Shown: positions 6,610 to 15,956 of the stretch, piece by piece
Numbering within the stretch: the first letter of the stretch is position 1
Layout: each line of letters begins with the position of its first letter
From: Planctomycetota bacterium
Lineage (GTDB): Bacteria > Planctomycetota > Phycisphaerae > Phycisphaerales > Phycisphaeraceae
Direction: 5' to 3'
Assembly: GCA_024279865.1 (NCBI GenBank)
Contig: JAJRRC010000076.1
Span: 1-55,692 of the forward strand
Length of the DNA stretch: 55,692 nucleotides
Position numbers and translations under genes: made by a program
The notes under the pieces: model-generated
What the model saw: only the letters and a program-made list of their open reading frames with translations
What the model was told of the DNA's origin: nothing
The model's database searches: none

Positions 6610-8076
6610 ATGGATGGACAAAAACAAATCAAGCTGATGAAACATCAGCAAGAAGCAGTGACCCTGTGCGGACAGTACCCCCGGTTTGCCTTGCTATGGG
6701 ACTGCGGATTGGGCAAGACGATTGCCATGCTGGCCCATCACCAAAACAAGCCCATGCCCACGCTCGTGGTCTGCCCCAAGGCCATCATGTACGCAGCATG
6801 GGAAATGGATTGCAAGCTGATGGGCCAGCCGGTAACCGTCATGCACGGAACGCCAAGCCAACGGTCACGCATTGTGAGCAAGGTGATGTCCGAGTTCAAC
6901 CTGACCGACGACGACGTCACCTATGAGATGACCGATAACGTGGGCCCGGTGCCGTTGATCGTTACAAACTTTGAGACTTTCAGAAAAAAAGAAGTTCGGC
7001 AAACTTTAATTCAAGAGCTTAGCATCCGTCGCCTGATCGTAGACGAGTCAAGCAAAATCAAAAACCCAAAGAGCCTTGTAACAAAGGCAACGATTGCCTT
7101 CGCTGACAAAATGGACGAGGTCTATCTACTTAGCGGAACCCCCGCTCCGAACGGACCGCACGAATACTGGGCGCAGCTTCGGTGCTTGGACAAAACCCCC
7201 GGAGGCTTGGCCGATCATCCTGACTCGCACGTCCCGCCAAATTTTTACAGATGGGCAGGGCATTGGTTATTCCCCGAAGAACGATGGATGGGCAAGCGGA
7301 AGGTTGTTACAGGCTGGCGGATGAAGCCGATGCTCGAAGATGATTTTCAACACGCCCTCGCAACCAGGTCGCAGACTTTGAAAATGGAAGATGCCTTTGA
7401 CCTGCCACCCGTCTCGGCGCGTGCTATTCGCATTCAGCTTGGTGCGGGAGAAGCGAAGCATTACGCAAATCTTGTGGGCATGTTGCAAACAGAGCTTGAA
7501 AATGGAACTGTCAACACCACTGCGACTGCCTTGTTGACCAAGCTACGCCAAGTCACCGGCGGGCATCTTTATAACGACGGCGAGCAACTCAGTATTGGAA
7601 CCGCCAAGCTCGACGCACTGGCTGAGATCGTAGAGTCCATCGGCTCAAAGCCTGTGATCATTTGGGCGGAGTACACCGCCGAGATCAATTCGATTGAAAA
7701 GAGAATGACCGACATGGGTCGCAAGGTCTGGGTCATGAACGGCAAGACAAAAAACAACGGTCAGCGTTGCGCCCAGTTCCAGACCAACACAGAGATTGAC
7801 ACATTGGTTTGCCATCCACAGAGCGTGGGGCATGGCGTGACTTTGACCAAGGCAGCTTATTCAATCTTTTATAGCTACGGTTTTTCTTACGAATATCACC
7901 ACCAAGCACGAGCAAGGAACTATCGCAAGGGCCAAACCCAAAAGGTCATCCACACCTACATCATTGCCGAAGGGACCGTTGACCAGGACATTTTGCTTTC
8001 GTTGCGGGCGAAGAAAAAGGATTCCAACGGCGTCATCGATGCACTTAGAAGCATTACGCAAGGAGGCGGTCGTTGA
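6610..8076 (+). CDS. SNF2/DEAD-like superfamily 2 helicase
   Basis: The 488-residue protein has the SF2 motifs in order: motif I DCGLGKT (31-37), motif II LIVDESSKIKN, motif III LLSGTPAP, motif V around VCHPQSVGHGVTLTKA, and motif VI QARARNYRKGQ. The last is a variant of the SNF2 QAxxRxxRxGQ signature. It therefore probably translocates on double-stranded DNA using ATP. SNF2-type helicases are common in replication blocks of tailed phages, where they aid replication restart or recombination. Its stop overlaps the start of the PrimPol gene at 8073, so the two are coupled. Confidence 0.88.
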   Translation: MDGQKQIKLMKHQQEAVTLCGQYPRFALLWDCGLGKTIAMLAHHQNKPMPTLVVCPKAIMYAAWEMDCKLMGQPVTVMHGTPSQRSRIVSKVMSEFNLTDDDVTYEMTDNVGPVPLIVTNFETFRKKEVRQTLIQELSIRRLIVDESSKIKNPKSLVTKATIAFADKMDEVYLLSGTPAPNGPHEYWAQLRCLDKTPGGLADHPDSHVPPNFYRWAGHWLFPEERWMGKRKVVTGWRMKPMLEDDFQHALATRSQTLKMEDAFDLPPVSARAIRIQLGAGEAKHYANLVGMLQTELENGTVNTTATALLTKLRQVTGGHLYNDGEQLSIGTAKLDALAEIVESIGSKPVIIWAEYTAEINSIEKRMTDMGRKVWVMNGKTKNNGQRCAQFQTNTEIDTLVCHPQSVGHGVTLTKAAYSIFYSYGFSYEYHHQARARNYRKGQTQKVIHTYIIAEGTVDQDILLSLRAKKKDSNGVIDALRSITQGGGR

Positions 8077-10529
8077 AAGTACAGATCAGCAACATCCCAA
8101 CCGAGTTAGTTGAGTCCCCGAAATGGGTGGCATGGCGGTTTGAACAAAAAGAGACAGGCAAGAAACCGACCAAAGTCCCCATGTCGGTACCATCACGCGG
8201 ACGGCGAGGATCAACCACCAACCCAGACGAATGGGGTCCGCTTTACAAAGCCATGCAGCGGATGGAATCGGACAAGCTCGACGGCGTGGGCTATGTCTTC
8301 GACGGCGATGGCGTCGTCGGTGTGGACCTCGATAACTGTTTTGATGAGCATGGCGATCTTGAACAGTGGGCCAAAGAACTGGGCTCTGATTTTAATAGCT
8401 ACACCGAGATCACGCCCAGCGGTAAGGGCCTACATATCATCGTCCGAGCAGAGTTGCCGGGCTACAGGGGTCGCCGGGTTGGATCGGTTGAAGTCTATGC
8501 CACCGGACGATACTTCACCTTCACTGGCAACCATCTCGACGGCACACCGTCCACGGTCAACGATCCGGGCGATGCGTTCATGACTTGGTTCAAAGCGACG
8601 TTCGAGAAGCAAGAGAAAATTCAGCCAGTTTTGCCAAGCCCCGGATATGAAGGTGCTGACTTCGAGTTGATTGCCAAGGCACAACGGGCGGGCAACGGGA
8701 GCAAGTTCAACGCCTTGTGGCACGGTGACCTGTCAGGGCACGGTGACGATTGGAGCAGGGCAGACTCAGGACTTTGTTCTCATCTCGCTTTCTGGACTGG
8801 TTCCAACGCCAGCCGAATGGACGCATTATTTCGTGAGTCAGCTTTGATGCGGACAAAATGGGACGAAGCTCGTAATGATAGTACTTACGGAGCCGACACC
8901 ATTGCCGACGCAATCCGAAAATGCGACCGGCACTACGACCCCAACATGCGAGATGACGAAATTGCGTCTTGCCTTGACCGTTTAAATGGAAAGGGAGAGG
9001 CAGAACCCAAGCCCAAGCCCAAGGAAAAACCAAAAGAAAACGTCCGGACAGTCGTCACAAATGTCATACAAGATAAAGACAAAGACGATCAGGATCGCAC
9101 CCGTTACCTGCCGCCCAAAGACATAGCGAAAATGTTGATTGACGGCTGTCTTGGATGGCCCAAATCTGTAGGGGGAACGTTGTTCGCGTTGTCCCACAAG
9201 CACGATCCGTCTCGAATCGCAAAGCAAGAAGACATCATTCATCTGAAATCACAAGATGCTTTTTACGCATGGTGCCACACTCTTGTGGCCCTGAGTTTTA
9301 CGCAAAAGAAAACTGTTTCCGACGGCACGCGGTCCGTCAACCCGGTGAATCGTTCAGAGTTTTTCCAGACTGTCCAGTCAACGGCAAAGAAATACGACGG
9401 TATCGAGTTATTGCCGCATGAACCTATGCGTGACAGCTCGTATTACATTCCCACAAATCTGCCCGCTTCAGATGGCAGTGCCTTAAGCGAACTGCTCATG
9501 AATCTTAATGCTGATAGCGAGCCGGATCGTCGTCTGATGTTAGCTGCGCTCTTGACTCCGGGCTGGGGTGGGCCAGCCGGAGCAAGGCCAGCGTTTGTAT
9601 TTACCTCTGCACACGGACGAGGGACCGGCAAGACAACGACCGCAGAGTTGTTTGCGCGGATCTGGGGCGGCTGCATGACGGTACAGGAAGGTGAGCAATC
9701 GGAAATTGTCCGATCCCGCCTTCTCGACGAAAGTAGTATGGCCACAAGAATTGTGTTGATCGACAACCTAAAAGGCAGGCTCAGCAACGCCAACCTTGAA
9801 GCCATGATTTCAGCTCGCGTGATCGACGGCAAGCGTATGTATATCGGCCAGGCATCCCGACCCAATTATCTGACATGGTACATCACAGCGAATAGTCCCG
9901 ACCTCTCACGCGACCTTGCCGAACGGTCAATCCTCATTCGTGTTGGCGACCAGCAACACAGCATAGACTTCCGAGCATGGGCCGAAAAGTTTATCAAAGA
10001 GAAGCGAGCTCATGTCCTAGCTGACTTATTGGACATGCTCAAAAAAGGTGCCCAATCAAATATTGACAGCAAACATGCCGACCGATGGCGGACGTGGCAG
10101 ACCCAAGTCCTCGCCTGCATCCCCCATGCCAACGAGCTGGCTGTCTATGCAAAAGATTCCCGCGAAGAAATGGATAGCGATATCGCCATGGCCGGTGACA
10201 TCGAGCGGGTGGTCGAAGACCTGATTCGTTCGAAGGGACACATGCCGGGGATGGACTGCCTAAAAATTGACCCCAAAGCGATCCACCAAGCCATGGTTGA
10301 CGACGGCATGCGACAAAAGAATGATCGCCAGCGGTCGACCACGGCATGGATCAAGCATTACCTAGACGTGCCACCTTTGAAGGGGCGACTGTCCTATCGC
10401 CAAGCCCGCGTCGACGGGCGCAACACCCGCGTCTTTGTCTGGCACGGCGACAAAAACAAACTTGATATTTCAATTGACAACCTACCAACCCTTGGAGAAA
10501 TGGAGAACGACTCATGCCTAGATTATTAG
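8073..10529 (+). CDS. NrS-1-like primase-polymerase fused to SF3/D5-like helicase
   Basis: The N-terminal ~190 residues of this 818-residue protein match the PrimPol of phage NrS-1 in motif order: SPKWVAWRFEQKETGKKPTK, the metal-binding VDLD (D85, D87), SYTEITPSGKGLH with H121, and VEVYATGRYFTFTG. A linker with a KPKPKEK repeat (about 310-320) follows. The C-terminal half is an AAA+/SF3-like helicase with Walker A GRGTGKT (515-521), Walker B RIVLIDNLKG and an ITANSPDLSRDLAERSI sensor/Arg-finger region. In NrS-1 this architecture starts and extends DNA synthesis without a separate primase. No other DNA polymerase is encoded in the prophage, so this is the probable replicase. Confidence 0.85.
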   Translation: MKVQISNIPTELVESPKWVAWRFEQKETGKKPTKVPMSVPSRGRRGSTTNPDEWGPLYKAMQRMESDKLDGVGYVFDGDGVVGVDLDNCFDEHGDLEQWAKELGSDFNSYTEITPSGKGLHIIVRAELPGYRGRRVGSVEVYATGRYFTFTGNHLDGTPSTVNDPGDAFMTWFKATFEKQEKIQPVLPSPGYEGADFELIAKAQRAGNGSKFNALWHGDLSGHGDDWSRADSGLCSHLAFWTGSNASRMDALFRESALMRTKWDEARNDSTYGADTIADAIRKCDRHYDPNMRDDEIASCLDRLNGKGEAEPKPKPKEKPKENVRTVVTNVIQDKDKDDQDRTRYLPPKDIAKMLIDGCLGWPKSVGGTLFALSHKHDPSRIAKQEDIIHLKSQDAFYAWCHTLVALSFTQKKTVSDGTRSVNPVNRSEFFQTVQSTAKKYDGIELLPHEPMRDSSYYIPTNLPASDGSALSELLMNLNADSEPDRRLMLAALLTPGWGGPAGARPAFVFTSAHGRGTGKTTTAELFARIWGGCMTVQEGEQSEIVRSRLLDESSMATRIVLIDNLKGRLSNANLEAMISARVIDGKRMYIGQASRPNYLTWYITANSPDLSRDLAERSILIRVGDQQHSIDFRAWAEKFIKEKRAHVLADLLDMLKKGAQSNIDSKHADRWRTWQTQVLACIPHANELAVYAKDSREEMDSDIAMAGDIERVVEDLIRSKGHMPGMDCLKIDPKAIHQAMVDDGMRQKNDRQRSTTAWIKHYLDVPPLKGRLSYRQARVDGRNTRVFVWHGDKNKLDISIDNLPTLGEMENDSCLDY

Positions 10530-11035
10530 CGATTGACCCCGGAAGTACAGAAAGCGGATACGTGGTTTATGACGTGGAGCAGGACAGGTTCATTGACCAT
10601 GGCAAAATTGTAAACCAAGCCATGCTGGAACTCATAGCCACAAATCGCTTAAAAAGTGAAAGTGTTGCAATTGAAATGATTGCCTCTTATGGGATGCCGG
10701 TTGGCGCAGAGGTATTTAACACATGCGTCTGGATCGGGCATTTCTCTCAAGTATTTATCTCTAATTGGAAAAAATACGGTGGGGGGCTTAGATATATCTA
10801 CCGCAGAGAAGTCAAGCTCACACTATGCGGCTCACCACGAGCCAAAGACAGTAACGTCCGCCAAGCGATCATCGACCGCTATCCACAGACCGGTGGGGGT
10901 AAGACCCCGCAGGTTGGCACCAAGAAACAACCCGGCCCGCTTTACGGATTCAAGGCAGACATCTGGCAGGCGGCAGGTGTAGCTCTGACATGGAAGGAGT
11001 TGCAGAAAAATGAATCAACCAATTTACCACGTTGA
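10514..11035 (+). CDS. RuvC-like Holliday-junction resolvase
   Basis: The 173-residue protein has an RNase-H-like fold signature. LAIDPGSTESGYVVYD carries the first catalytic Asp (D8), VAIEMIASYG the catalytic Glu (E54), and a C-terminal KDSNVRQAI plus GFKADIWQAAGVAL supply further acidic residues (D112, D149). This matches phage RuvC-like resolvases that cut branched DNA before packaging. T7 uses the unrelated endonuclease gp3, so this is a replacement. The start at 10514 overlaps the PrimPol gene by 16 bases. Confidence 0.82.
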   Translation: MPRLLAIDPGSTESGYVVYDVEQDRFIDHGKIVNQAMLELIATNRLKSESVAIEMIASYGMPVGAEVFNTCVWIGHFSQVFISNWKKYGGGLRYIYRREVKLTLCGSPRAKDSNVRQAIIDRYPQTGGGKTPQVGTKKQPGPLYGFKADIWQAAGVALTWKELQKNESTNLPR

Positions 11036-11300
11036 GCATTGGTTGCCTGGGCAGTTGATTCGCGACGAGAACCAAAACATCACTGACCGAGAACCACCCA
11101 CGCCATGCCCCAACATCCTGACGATGGATGAAGCGATCCGTTACCTGCGATTCGACGAGGTTGGCAACCCGCGGAACGCAATCGACCGGGTCCGGAACAG
11201 CGGGCAATTACAAGGATACATGCAAGGCAAAGGAGTCAAGTTCCGTCGTGTGGACTTGGACAAATACGTTACCGAAAGAATGGAGTCGAACCCAGCATGA
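11010..11300 (+). CDS. Small DNA-binding protein, excisionase/MerR-like HTH
   Basis: The 96-residue protein has an unstructured N-terminal half. A C-terminal half resembles the winged HTH of excisionases: MDEAIRYLRFDE, then IDRVRNSGQLQGYMQGKGVK and FRRVDLDKYV. It lies between the resolvase and the RNA polymerase gene, overlapping both, and so is an early gene. Excisionase activity is possible, although the integrase has its own HTH neighbour at 38532. Alternatively it modulates the phage RNA polymerase or early transcription. Confidence 0.62.
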   Translation: MNQPIYHVEHWLPGQLIRDENQNITDREPPTPCPNILTMDEAIRYLRFDEVGNPRNAIDRVRNSGQLQGYMQGKGVKFRRVDLDKYVTERMESNPA

Positions 11301-13840
11301 GCAGACCAATCAAACACCTTGAACAGCACATCCTCGAGGGGAGCCTGCATGAAGAACAGATCAGGCGTGAGGAATCATACATCACCGGTGGCATCAAGCG
11401 GTACAACAGCCTTGTCAGAGACACGATCGAGCGAGGCGAGGGCAGCGAACTGTCAGCGTCTCAGCGCGTGGCAAGATACTGGTATCGCCCTTTGCTTCAA
11501 GCGATCCGTGAAGTCAAGCGAAATTTTGCGGCCAACCAATCTATTCTCGATGGTGCAGCAGGCATCAAACATTACGGCCCGGTCATGATGTTGGTGCCTG
11601 CTGAGAAGATGGCCGCGATCACGCTGCAAGCGACGCTCAGCAAGCTGATGATGCAGCCTGATGGCGTGAAGCATTCAACGCTTGCCCATCACATCGGGTC
11701 GGTTGTGCTTTCGACGATCAATATGAAGATCCTGCAAGCCAAAGGTAGAGAAGAAGACAAAGAGTTGCGGGAGTTGATCCAAGACCTCGATGGCAATGAC
11801 GCTTACGAGGCCAAGCGGAACCACGTATCTACTTACAAGCAGTTCGCCAGGACTGTCCGCAAGATAACCGACAAGAATTTGAATTGGTACGCAAAGAAAT
11901 ACTTTGCAGATGATGTTGTTTGGTCCCGCAAAGCCTGTGTCCATACCGGCACCGCCTTGCTGTGGCTCTTAATTGGCACGGCAACGGCTGGCGACTACGA
12001 AGACAATTTTGTCCAAGCTGTGCGTCAGCAATTGATATGGATGCCAGGCGGCCACCGTCCGCGATCCGTCCGGCATATCCAATTGACCGACGACGCTTGG
12101 TCAATGATCGAGCATGGGCACGACGTGCTGCAATACTGTCATCCCTTATACCGTGCCATGGTAGTGCCGCCTGTGACATGGGATGCGGGCATGGGCGGGT
12201 ATTACAAGACACGAGCAAAGATCGTATCCAAGTCCACACGCCAGCAGCAAGAGGCGTATCGCACGACGCACATGCCAGACTATACGTCTGCTCTGGACAT
12301 CCTTGGCCGCACGCCCCTTGCGGTCAACACGGCGGTTTTGGACGTACAGGAGCAACTCTACGAATCAGGTGGTGCGATTGGGACCATCCCGCATCGGGAC
12401 AATATCCCGATGCCACCGATTGTCGAGGCTCGAAACGAAGAGCATAAAAGCGAGCTAAAGAAGGAGCGGTCCAGAATCTATCGAGAGAATCGCAACCGAC
12501 GTGGCTTGCGTGTGACCTATGAACTGGTCCTGTCCGGTGCAAGAGATGCAGGCAAGTACGACTACATCTACCTGCCACACAATGCGTGCTTTCGCGGCCG
12601 TATGTATCCTCTCCCCGCCGTGTTCAACCACCACGGTGCTGACTCGGCGAGGTCGTTATTTCTTTTCGCCGACCGCAAACCATTGGATAGCGTCGGCCGT
12701 CAAAGCCTGATGATCTATATCGCGGGCCTGCTGGGCTACGACAAGACCAGTAACGCCGACCGGTTGCAAAAGATCGACGACATCACCGACCAACTCAATC
12801 TTTGGGCGAACGATCCGATCAGGCACACAGGCTGGCAGCGTGACCTTGAGGGAAAGCCCAACACCAAGAAAATGTTCCAAGTGCTTGCTGCGGCAAAGGC
12901 CTTGTTCGACGACGAGATTGGTAGTCGCCTGCCTGTCCAACTCGACGGTACCTGTAACGGCCTCCAGCATTACGCAGCCATGGGCCGTGATCCTATGTCG
13001 GCGGGCATGGTCAACTTGATTCCCGGCGACAAGCCTACCGATGTTTATTCAGCCGTGGGCAGCTACGCATGGGCGATGATCAAACAGGCTGCATCAGATG
13101 ACATCCTTGCTCGGCGCGTCGTCGAATGCTTGCCTGATGGCATCAGCCGATCCATGGCCAAGGACGTGGTGATGCCAGACGTGTACGGCATGACTATGGT
13201 CGGTGCTCGTCAGGCGGTCTATGCCTGTTTGGATGAGCATGACGTTGAGGGCAGTGAGAGGTATCGCATCAGCATGTACGTCGGCAAGATGATCAAGCAG
13301 GCGTTGGCCGAGGTCGTCCCCGCCGCAACCCAGATCATGGCTTGGCTGCAAAACGTGGCAAGATTGATCGCAAAAACCGGGGAGGTGGTGCAGTGGTGCA
13401 CGCCGTTGAACTTCCCAGTGATCCAGCACTATCGCAAGCAAAGCAAAAAGCAGGTGGCCACGGTGCTGGGCAATCTGACTGTGCAGATCGACGACGACAA
13501 AGTACCCGCAGCACCAGGCAAGCAAGCCAGCGGCATGGCTCCGAATTTTAATCACTGCATCGATGCCACACACTTGGCCATGATCATCAAAAAGTGTGCT
13601 GACGAGGGCCTATCTGTCCTGACCGTGCATGATTCCGTGTGGACACATGCCAACGACGTGCCCCGGCTGCATCAGATCATCCGGTCAACGTTCGTCGAGC
13701 TTCACACGCCGGACTTATTGCTGGACCTGCATACACAACTGCAACGCCAGCACCCTGACATCCAACTACCCAAGCCACCAGAGCAAGGTGACTTTAACCT
13801 GACCCAAGTCATAGACAGTGAATACTTTTTCAACGGATAA
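11297..13840 (+). CDS. T7-type single-subunit DNA-dependent RNA polymerase
   Basis: This 847-residue protein is close to T7 RNAP (883 residues). Motif A is DGTCNGLQHYAAMGRD with D550 (T7 D537). Motif B has K622 and Y630 with the same spacing as T7 K631 and Y639. Motif C is TVHDSVW with H778 and D779 (T7 H811, D812). The C-terminus ends in aromatic residues EYFFNG, comparable to the essential FAFA end of T7. The catalytic set is complete, so the enzyme should be active and transcribe the late block from its own promoters. In T7 the gene is first in the early region; here it follows replication genes, as in phiKMV-like phages. Confidence 0.96.
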   Translation: MSRPIKHLEQHILEGSLHEEQIRREESYITGGIKRYNSLVRDTIERGEGSELSASQRVARYWYRPLLQAIREVKRNFAANQSILDGAAGIKHYGPVMMLVPAEKMAAITLQATLSKLMMQPDGVKHSTLAHHIGSVVLSTINMKILQAKGREEDKELRELIQDLDGNDAYEAKRNHVSTYKQFARTVRKITDKNLNWYAKKYFADDVVWSRKACVHTGTALLWLLIGTATAGDYEDNFVQAVRQQLIWMPGGHRPRSVRHIQLTDDAWSMIEHGHDVLQYCHPLYRAMVVPPVTWDAGMGGYYKTRAKIVSKSTRQQQEAYRTTHMPDYTSALDILGRTPLAVNTAVLDVQEQLYESGGAIGTIPHRDNIPMPPIVEARNEEHKSELKKERSRIYRENRNRRGLRVTYELVLSGARDAGKYDYIYLPHNACFRGRMYPLPAVFNHHGADSARSLFLFADRKPLDSVGRQSLMIYIAGLLGYDKTSNADRLQKIDDITDQLNLWANDPIRHTGWQRDLEGKPNTKKMFQVLAAAKALFDDEIGSRLPVQLDGTCNGLQHYAAMGRDPMSAGMVNLIPGDKPTDVYSAVGSYAWAMIKQAASDDILARRVVECLPDGISRSMAKDVVMPDVYGMTMVGARQAVYACLDEHDVEGSERYRISMYVGKMIKQALAEVVPAATQIMAWLQNVARLIAKTGEVVQWCTPLNFPVIQHYRKQSKKQVATVLGNLTVQIDDDKVPAAPGKQASGMAPNFNHCIDATHLAMIIKKCADEGLSVLTVHDSVWTHANDVPRLHQIIRSTFVELHTPDLLLDLHTQLQRQHPDIQLPKPPEQGDFNLTQVIDSEYFFNG

Positions 13841-13868
13841 CCAAACGATCTTAGAAAGGATTAAGACA

Positions 13869-14537
13869 ATGGCAAAAAAACAAATAACTCTTTCGGTAGA
13901 TACTTTCAAACAACAAGTTCTACCTTCAATGATCGAGGAGCATAGCTGTGGAATTGAATTGCAAGAAGCAATCAAGTCATTTCTTAGGACTCACGTGATA
14001 TACGGTTCATCCGTCATTTATGTCGGTGCCGAAGTGACGCTACGCAGTGATTCAATTAGAGAAGCCCTGCTTGCAGAAATCGAAAAACTACGCGAGCAAG
14101 GCAAAAGTCTCTCCGAACAACTCGCCCAAAAATTCAAAGAAGAAGATCAGTCAGCCCCCGCCAAATCCGAAGCCGCAAAGTGGGAGCGGGTGAGGAAGGA
14201 GGGGTGGAGAGTTAGCGTCTCTAGTCATTCGCAAAAAGAAGCGGATGATCGTAATGAAAGTTTGTTTTTAATCGGGTATTCCGCAAATCCAAGAGGTAAT
14301 TTCGAAACATCTACTTCTATTTTGCGTTACAAATACTGCTCAACCATCCAAGGGCCGAATATCCGCCAGCCGTATTTCGGTGGGCAGATGCCAGTGGGGG
14401 CGAGTACGATTCTAACAATATGGAGAATGGACGGTTTTGTTTTCCTTGAAATGGCAGGGGATTTGAATTGGTCACATAGCGGGTCAAAATTTGACATCAT
14501 GTCCTTCATGATCCACCCAAAAGTAGGTGCGGAATGA
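13869..14537 (+). CDS. Uncharacterised phage protein with coiled-coil segment
   Basis: The product has 222 residues from the ATG at 13869, which has GAAAGGA upstream (the in-frame GTG at 13818 would overlap the polymerase gene). The N-terminal 40 residues contain SVDTFKQQVLPSMIEEHSCG. A helical coiled coil (about 70-110) has IREALLAEIEKLREQGKSL, and the C-terminal 100 residues look beta-rich. I recognise no family. Base composition is more AT-rich than in the structural genes and resembles the next two genes, suggesting a recently acquired cassette. Confidence 0.6.
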   Translation: MAKKQITLSVDTFKQQVLPSMIEEHSCGIELQEAIKSFLRTHVIYGSSVIYVGAEVTLRSDSIREALLAEIEKLREQGKSLSEQLAQKFKEEDQSAPAKSEAAKWERVRKEGWRVSVSSHSQKEADDRNESLFLIGYSANPRGNFETSTSILRYKYCSTIQGPNIRQPYFGGQMPVGASTILTIWRMDGFVFLEMAGDLNWSHSGSKFDIMSFMIHPKVGAE

Positions 14538-15046
14538 TCTACTTAGCACAACCCTACACACACGCAGACCCTGCGGTTATGCAGGCTAGGTATGAAGCCG
14601 GATTAGATTTTATGGCCCAGGCGGTTAAAGCAGGCGACGTGGTTTACTCGCCTATTGTTCAGACACATCACTTGGCAGGAAAAGGGCTTCCTGTCAATTG
14701 GGACTTTTGGCGAAAGTTTGACACACACATACTGAGACGGTGCACCGAGATGTGGGTGTTGGCGATGCCTGGATGGGGCAAAAGCAAAGGTCTTCAAGAG
14801 GAAATGAGGATTGCCAGTGAATTGGATATGAAAATTATCCAAATAACTATATACCCCAACTTCGAGACTTATTATTTTAATTTCAAAGTACCAGTAACAA
14901 CGGACAAGTGCCACAATTGCAGGGAAGTTTTCCCGTCAGACCTTCTGGGCAGTTTTAATGGGTTTGACTCAAAAAGGCTATGTTTGGATTGTATAAACGA
15001 GATAGCGTTACCGCATTGTTTTCAAAAAAATAAAGGATGCACATAA
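14534..15046 (+). CDS. DUF1937 protein with C-terminal zinc ribbon
   Basis: Residues 1-110 of this 170-residue protein follow the DUF1937 pattern: IYLAQPYTHADPAVMQARYE, then YSPIVQTHHLAGKGLP and LRRCTEMWVLAMPGWGKSKG. The family is related in fold to nucleoside 2-deoxyribosyltransferases and occurs in phages, where nucleotide processing is suspected. The tail has two Cys pairs (CHNC and CLDC), a zinc ribbon not expected in the family. It overlaps the upstream gene by four bases. A role in nucleotide or base metabolism is plausible but unproven. Confidence 0.7.
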   Translation: MIYLAQPYTHADPAVMQARYEAGLDFMAQAVKAGDVVYSPIVQTHHLAGKGLPVNWDFWRKFDTHILRRCTEMWVLAMPGWGKSKGLQEEMRIASELDMKIIQITIYPNFETYYFNFKVPVTTDKCHNCREVFPSDLLGSFNGFDSKRLCLDCINEIALPHCFQKNKGCT

Positions 15047-15098
15047 AAATGACGAATGACAAACAAACAAAAAGCACCTACAGCGGTGGGGTGAGAGC

Positions 15099-15956
15099 AT
15101 GAAACGCGGAAAAATTAAATCAATCGCCCCGTGGTATGGCGGCAAGCGGACAATGGCCCCAAATATTATTGAGCTACTTGGCGAGCATAAAATGTACTAT
15201 GAGCCTTTTTGTGGGTCTATGGCGGTGCTACTAGTCAAGCCGAAATCTTATCATGAAACCGTGTGCGACCTGCACAAGGATTTAACAAATCTTGCTACAG
15301 TCCTGTCGATATTGGACACCGCCGTGGAGTTGTATGACCGGCTTGGCAGGACGTTATTTGATGAGTCTTTGGTTATTAAAAGTAGGGATATTCTTAAAAA
15401 CAACATAGAAGATTTTTCTCCAGTCGAGCGAGCTTACCATTACTTCGTCTCATCGTGGTGTTGTCGTAACGGCGTATCTGGCACGCTGAGAGATTCGTTT
15501 GGGTTGGCTGTTCGATGGACACCCACCGGAGGAACGCCGACTTTAAGATTTCGATCAGCGACCGAGTCCATCCCCGCTTGGCACGAACGTCTGCGGAATG
15601 TTGTCATTCTCAACCGATCGGCATGGGAAGTGATCCCAAAAATCCCCGACCAAGACGGCGTGGTTGTTTACTGCGACCCGCCATATATCAAGGAGAGCCG
15701 AGGCGGTGCAAGTAAGTATCGCCACGACTTTGATGGCATTGACCACCGCAAGCTGGCTCGTGAGCTTTGCCGCTTTGAAAAAACGCGGGTGGTGGTGAGC
15801 TATTACGAGCATCCTGAGCTTGCGGGTTTGTACCCGGCTGACAAGTGGTCGCATATACCATGCCACCAAACAAAAAACCTACATGTGCAAAACCGTCGGG
15901 GGTCCACACGGGGTACGGCCCCGGAACTCTTGATCGTGAATGAGGTGGCGGGATGA
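15099..15956 (+). CDS. D12-class N6-adenine DNA methyltransferase (Dam-like)
   Basis: The 285-residue protein has APWYGGKRTMAPNI (motif X, about 10-23), YYEPFCGSMAVLL (motif I, SAM binding) and CDPPYIKES with the catalytic DPPY at 193-196. These motifs in this order define the D12 class that methylates adenine in short sites such as GATC. No endonuclease gene is nearby, so it is an orphan methylase, probably guarding phage DNA against restriction or acting in replication control. A GGTGAGAGC ribosome-binding region precedes the ATG. The target site cannot be read from the sequence. Confidence 0.9.
   Translation: MKRGKIKSIAPWYGGKRTMAPNIIELLGEHKMYYEPFCGSMAVLLVKPKSYHETVCDLHKDLTNLATVLSILDTAVELYDRLGRTLFDESLVIKSRDILKNNIEDFSPVERAYHYFVSSWCCRNGVSGTLRDSFGLAVRWTPTGGTPTLRFRSATESIPAWHERLRNVVILNRSAWEVIPKIPDQDGVVVYCDPPYIKESRGGASKYRHDFDGIDHRKLARELCRFEKTRVVVSYYEHPELAGLYPADKWSHIPCHQTKNLHVQNRRGSTRGTAPELLIVNEVAG

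Noticed and set aside
15099-15956. Restriction-modification system
   Set aside because: The D12 methylase has no adjacent endonuclease or specificity gene; it is an orphan phage methylase.
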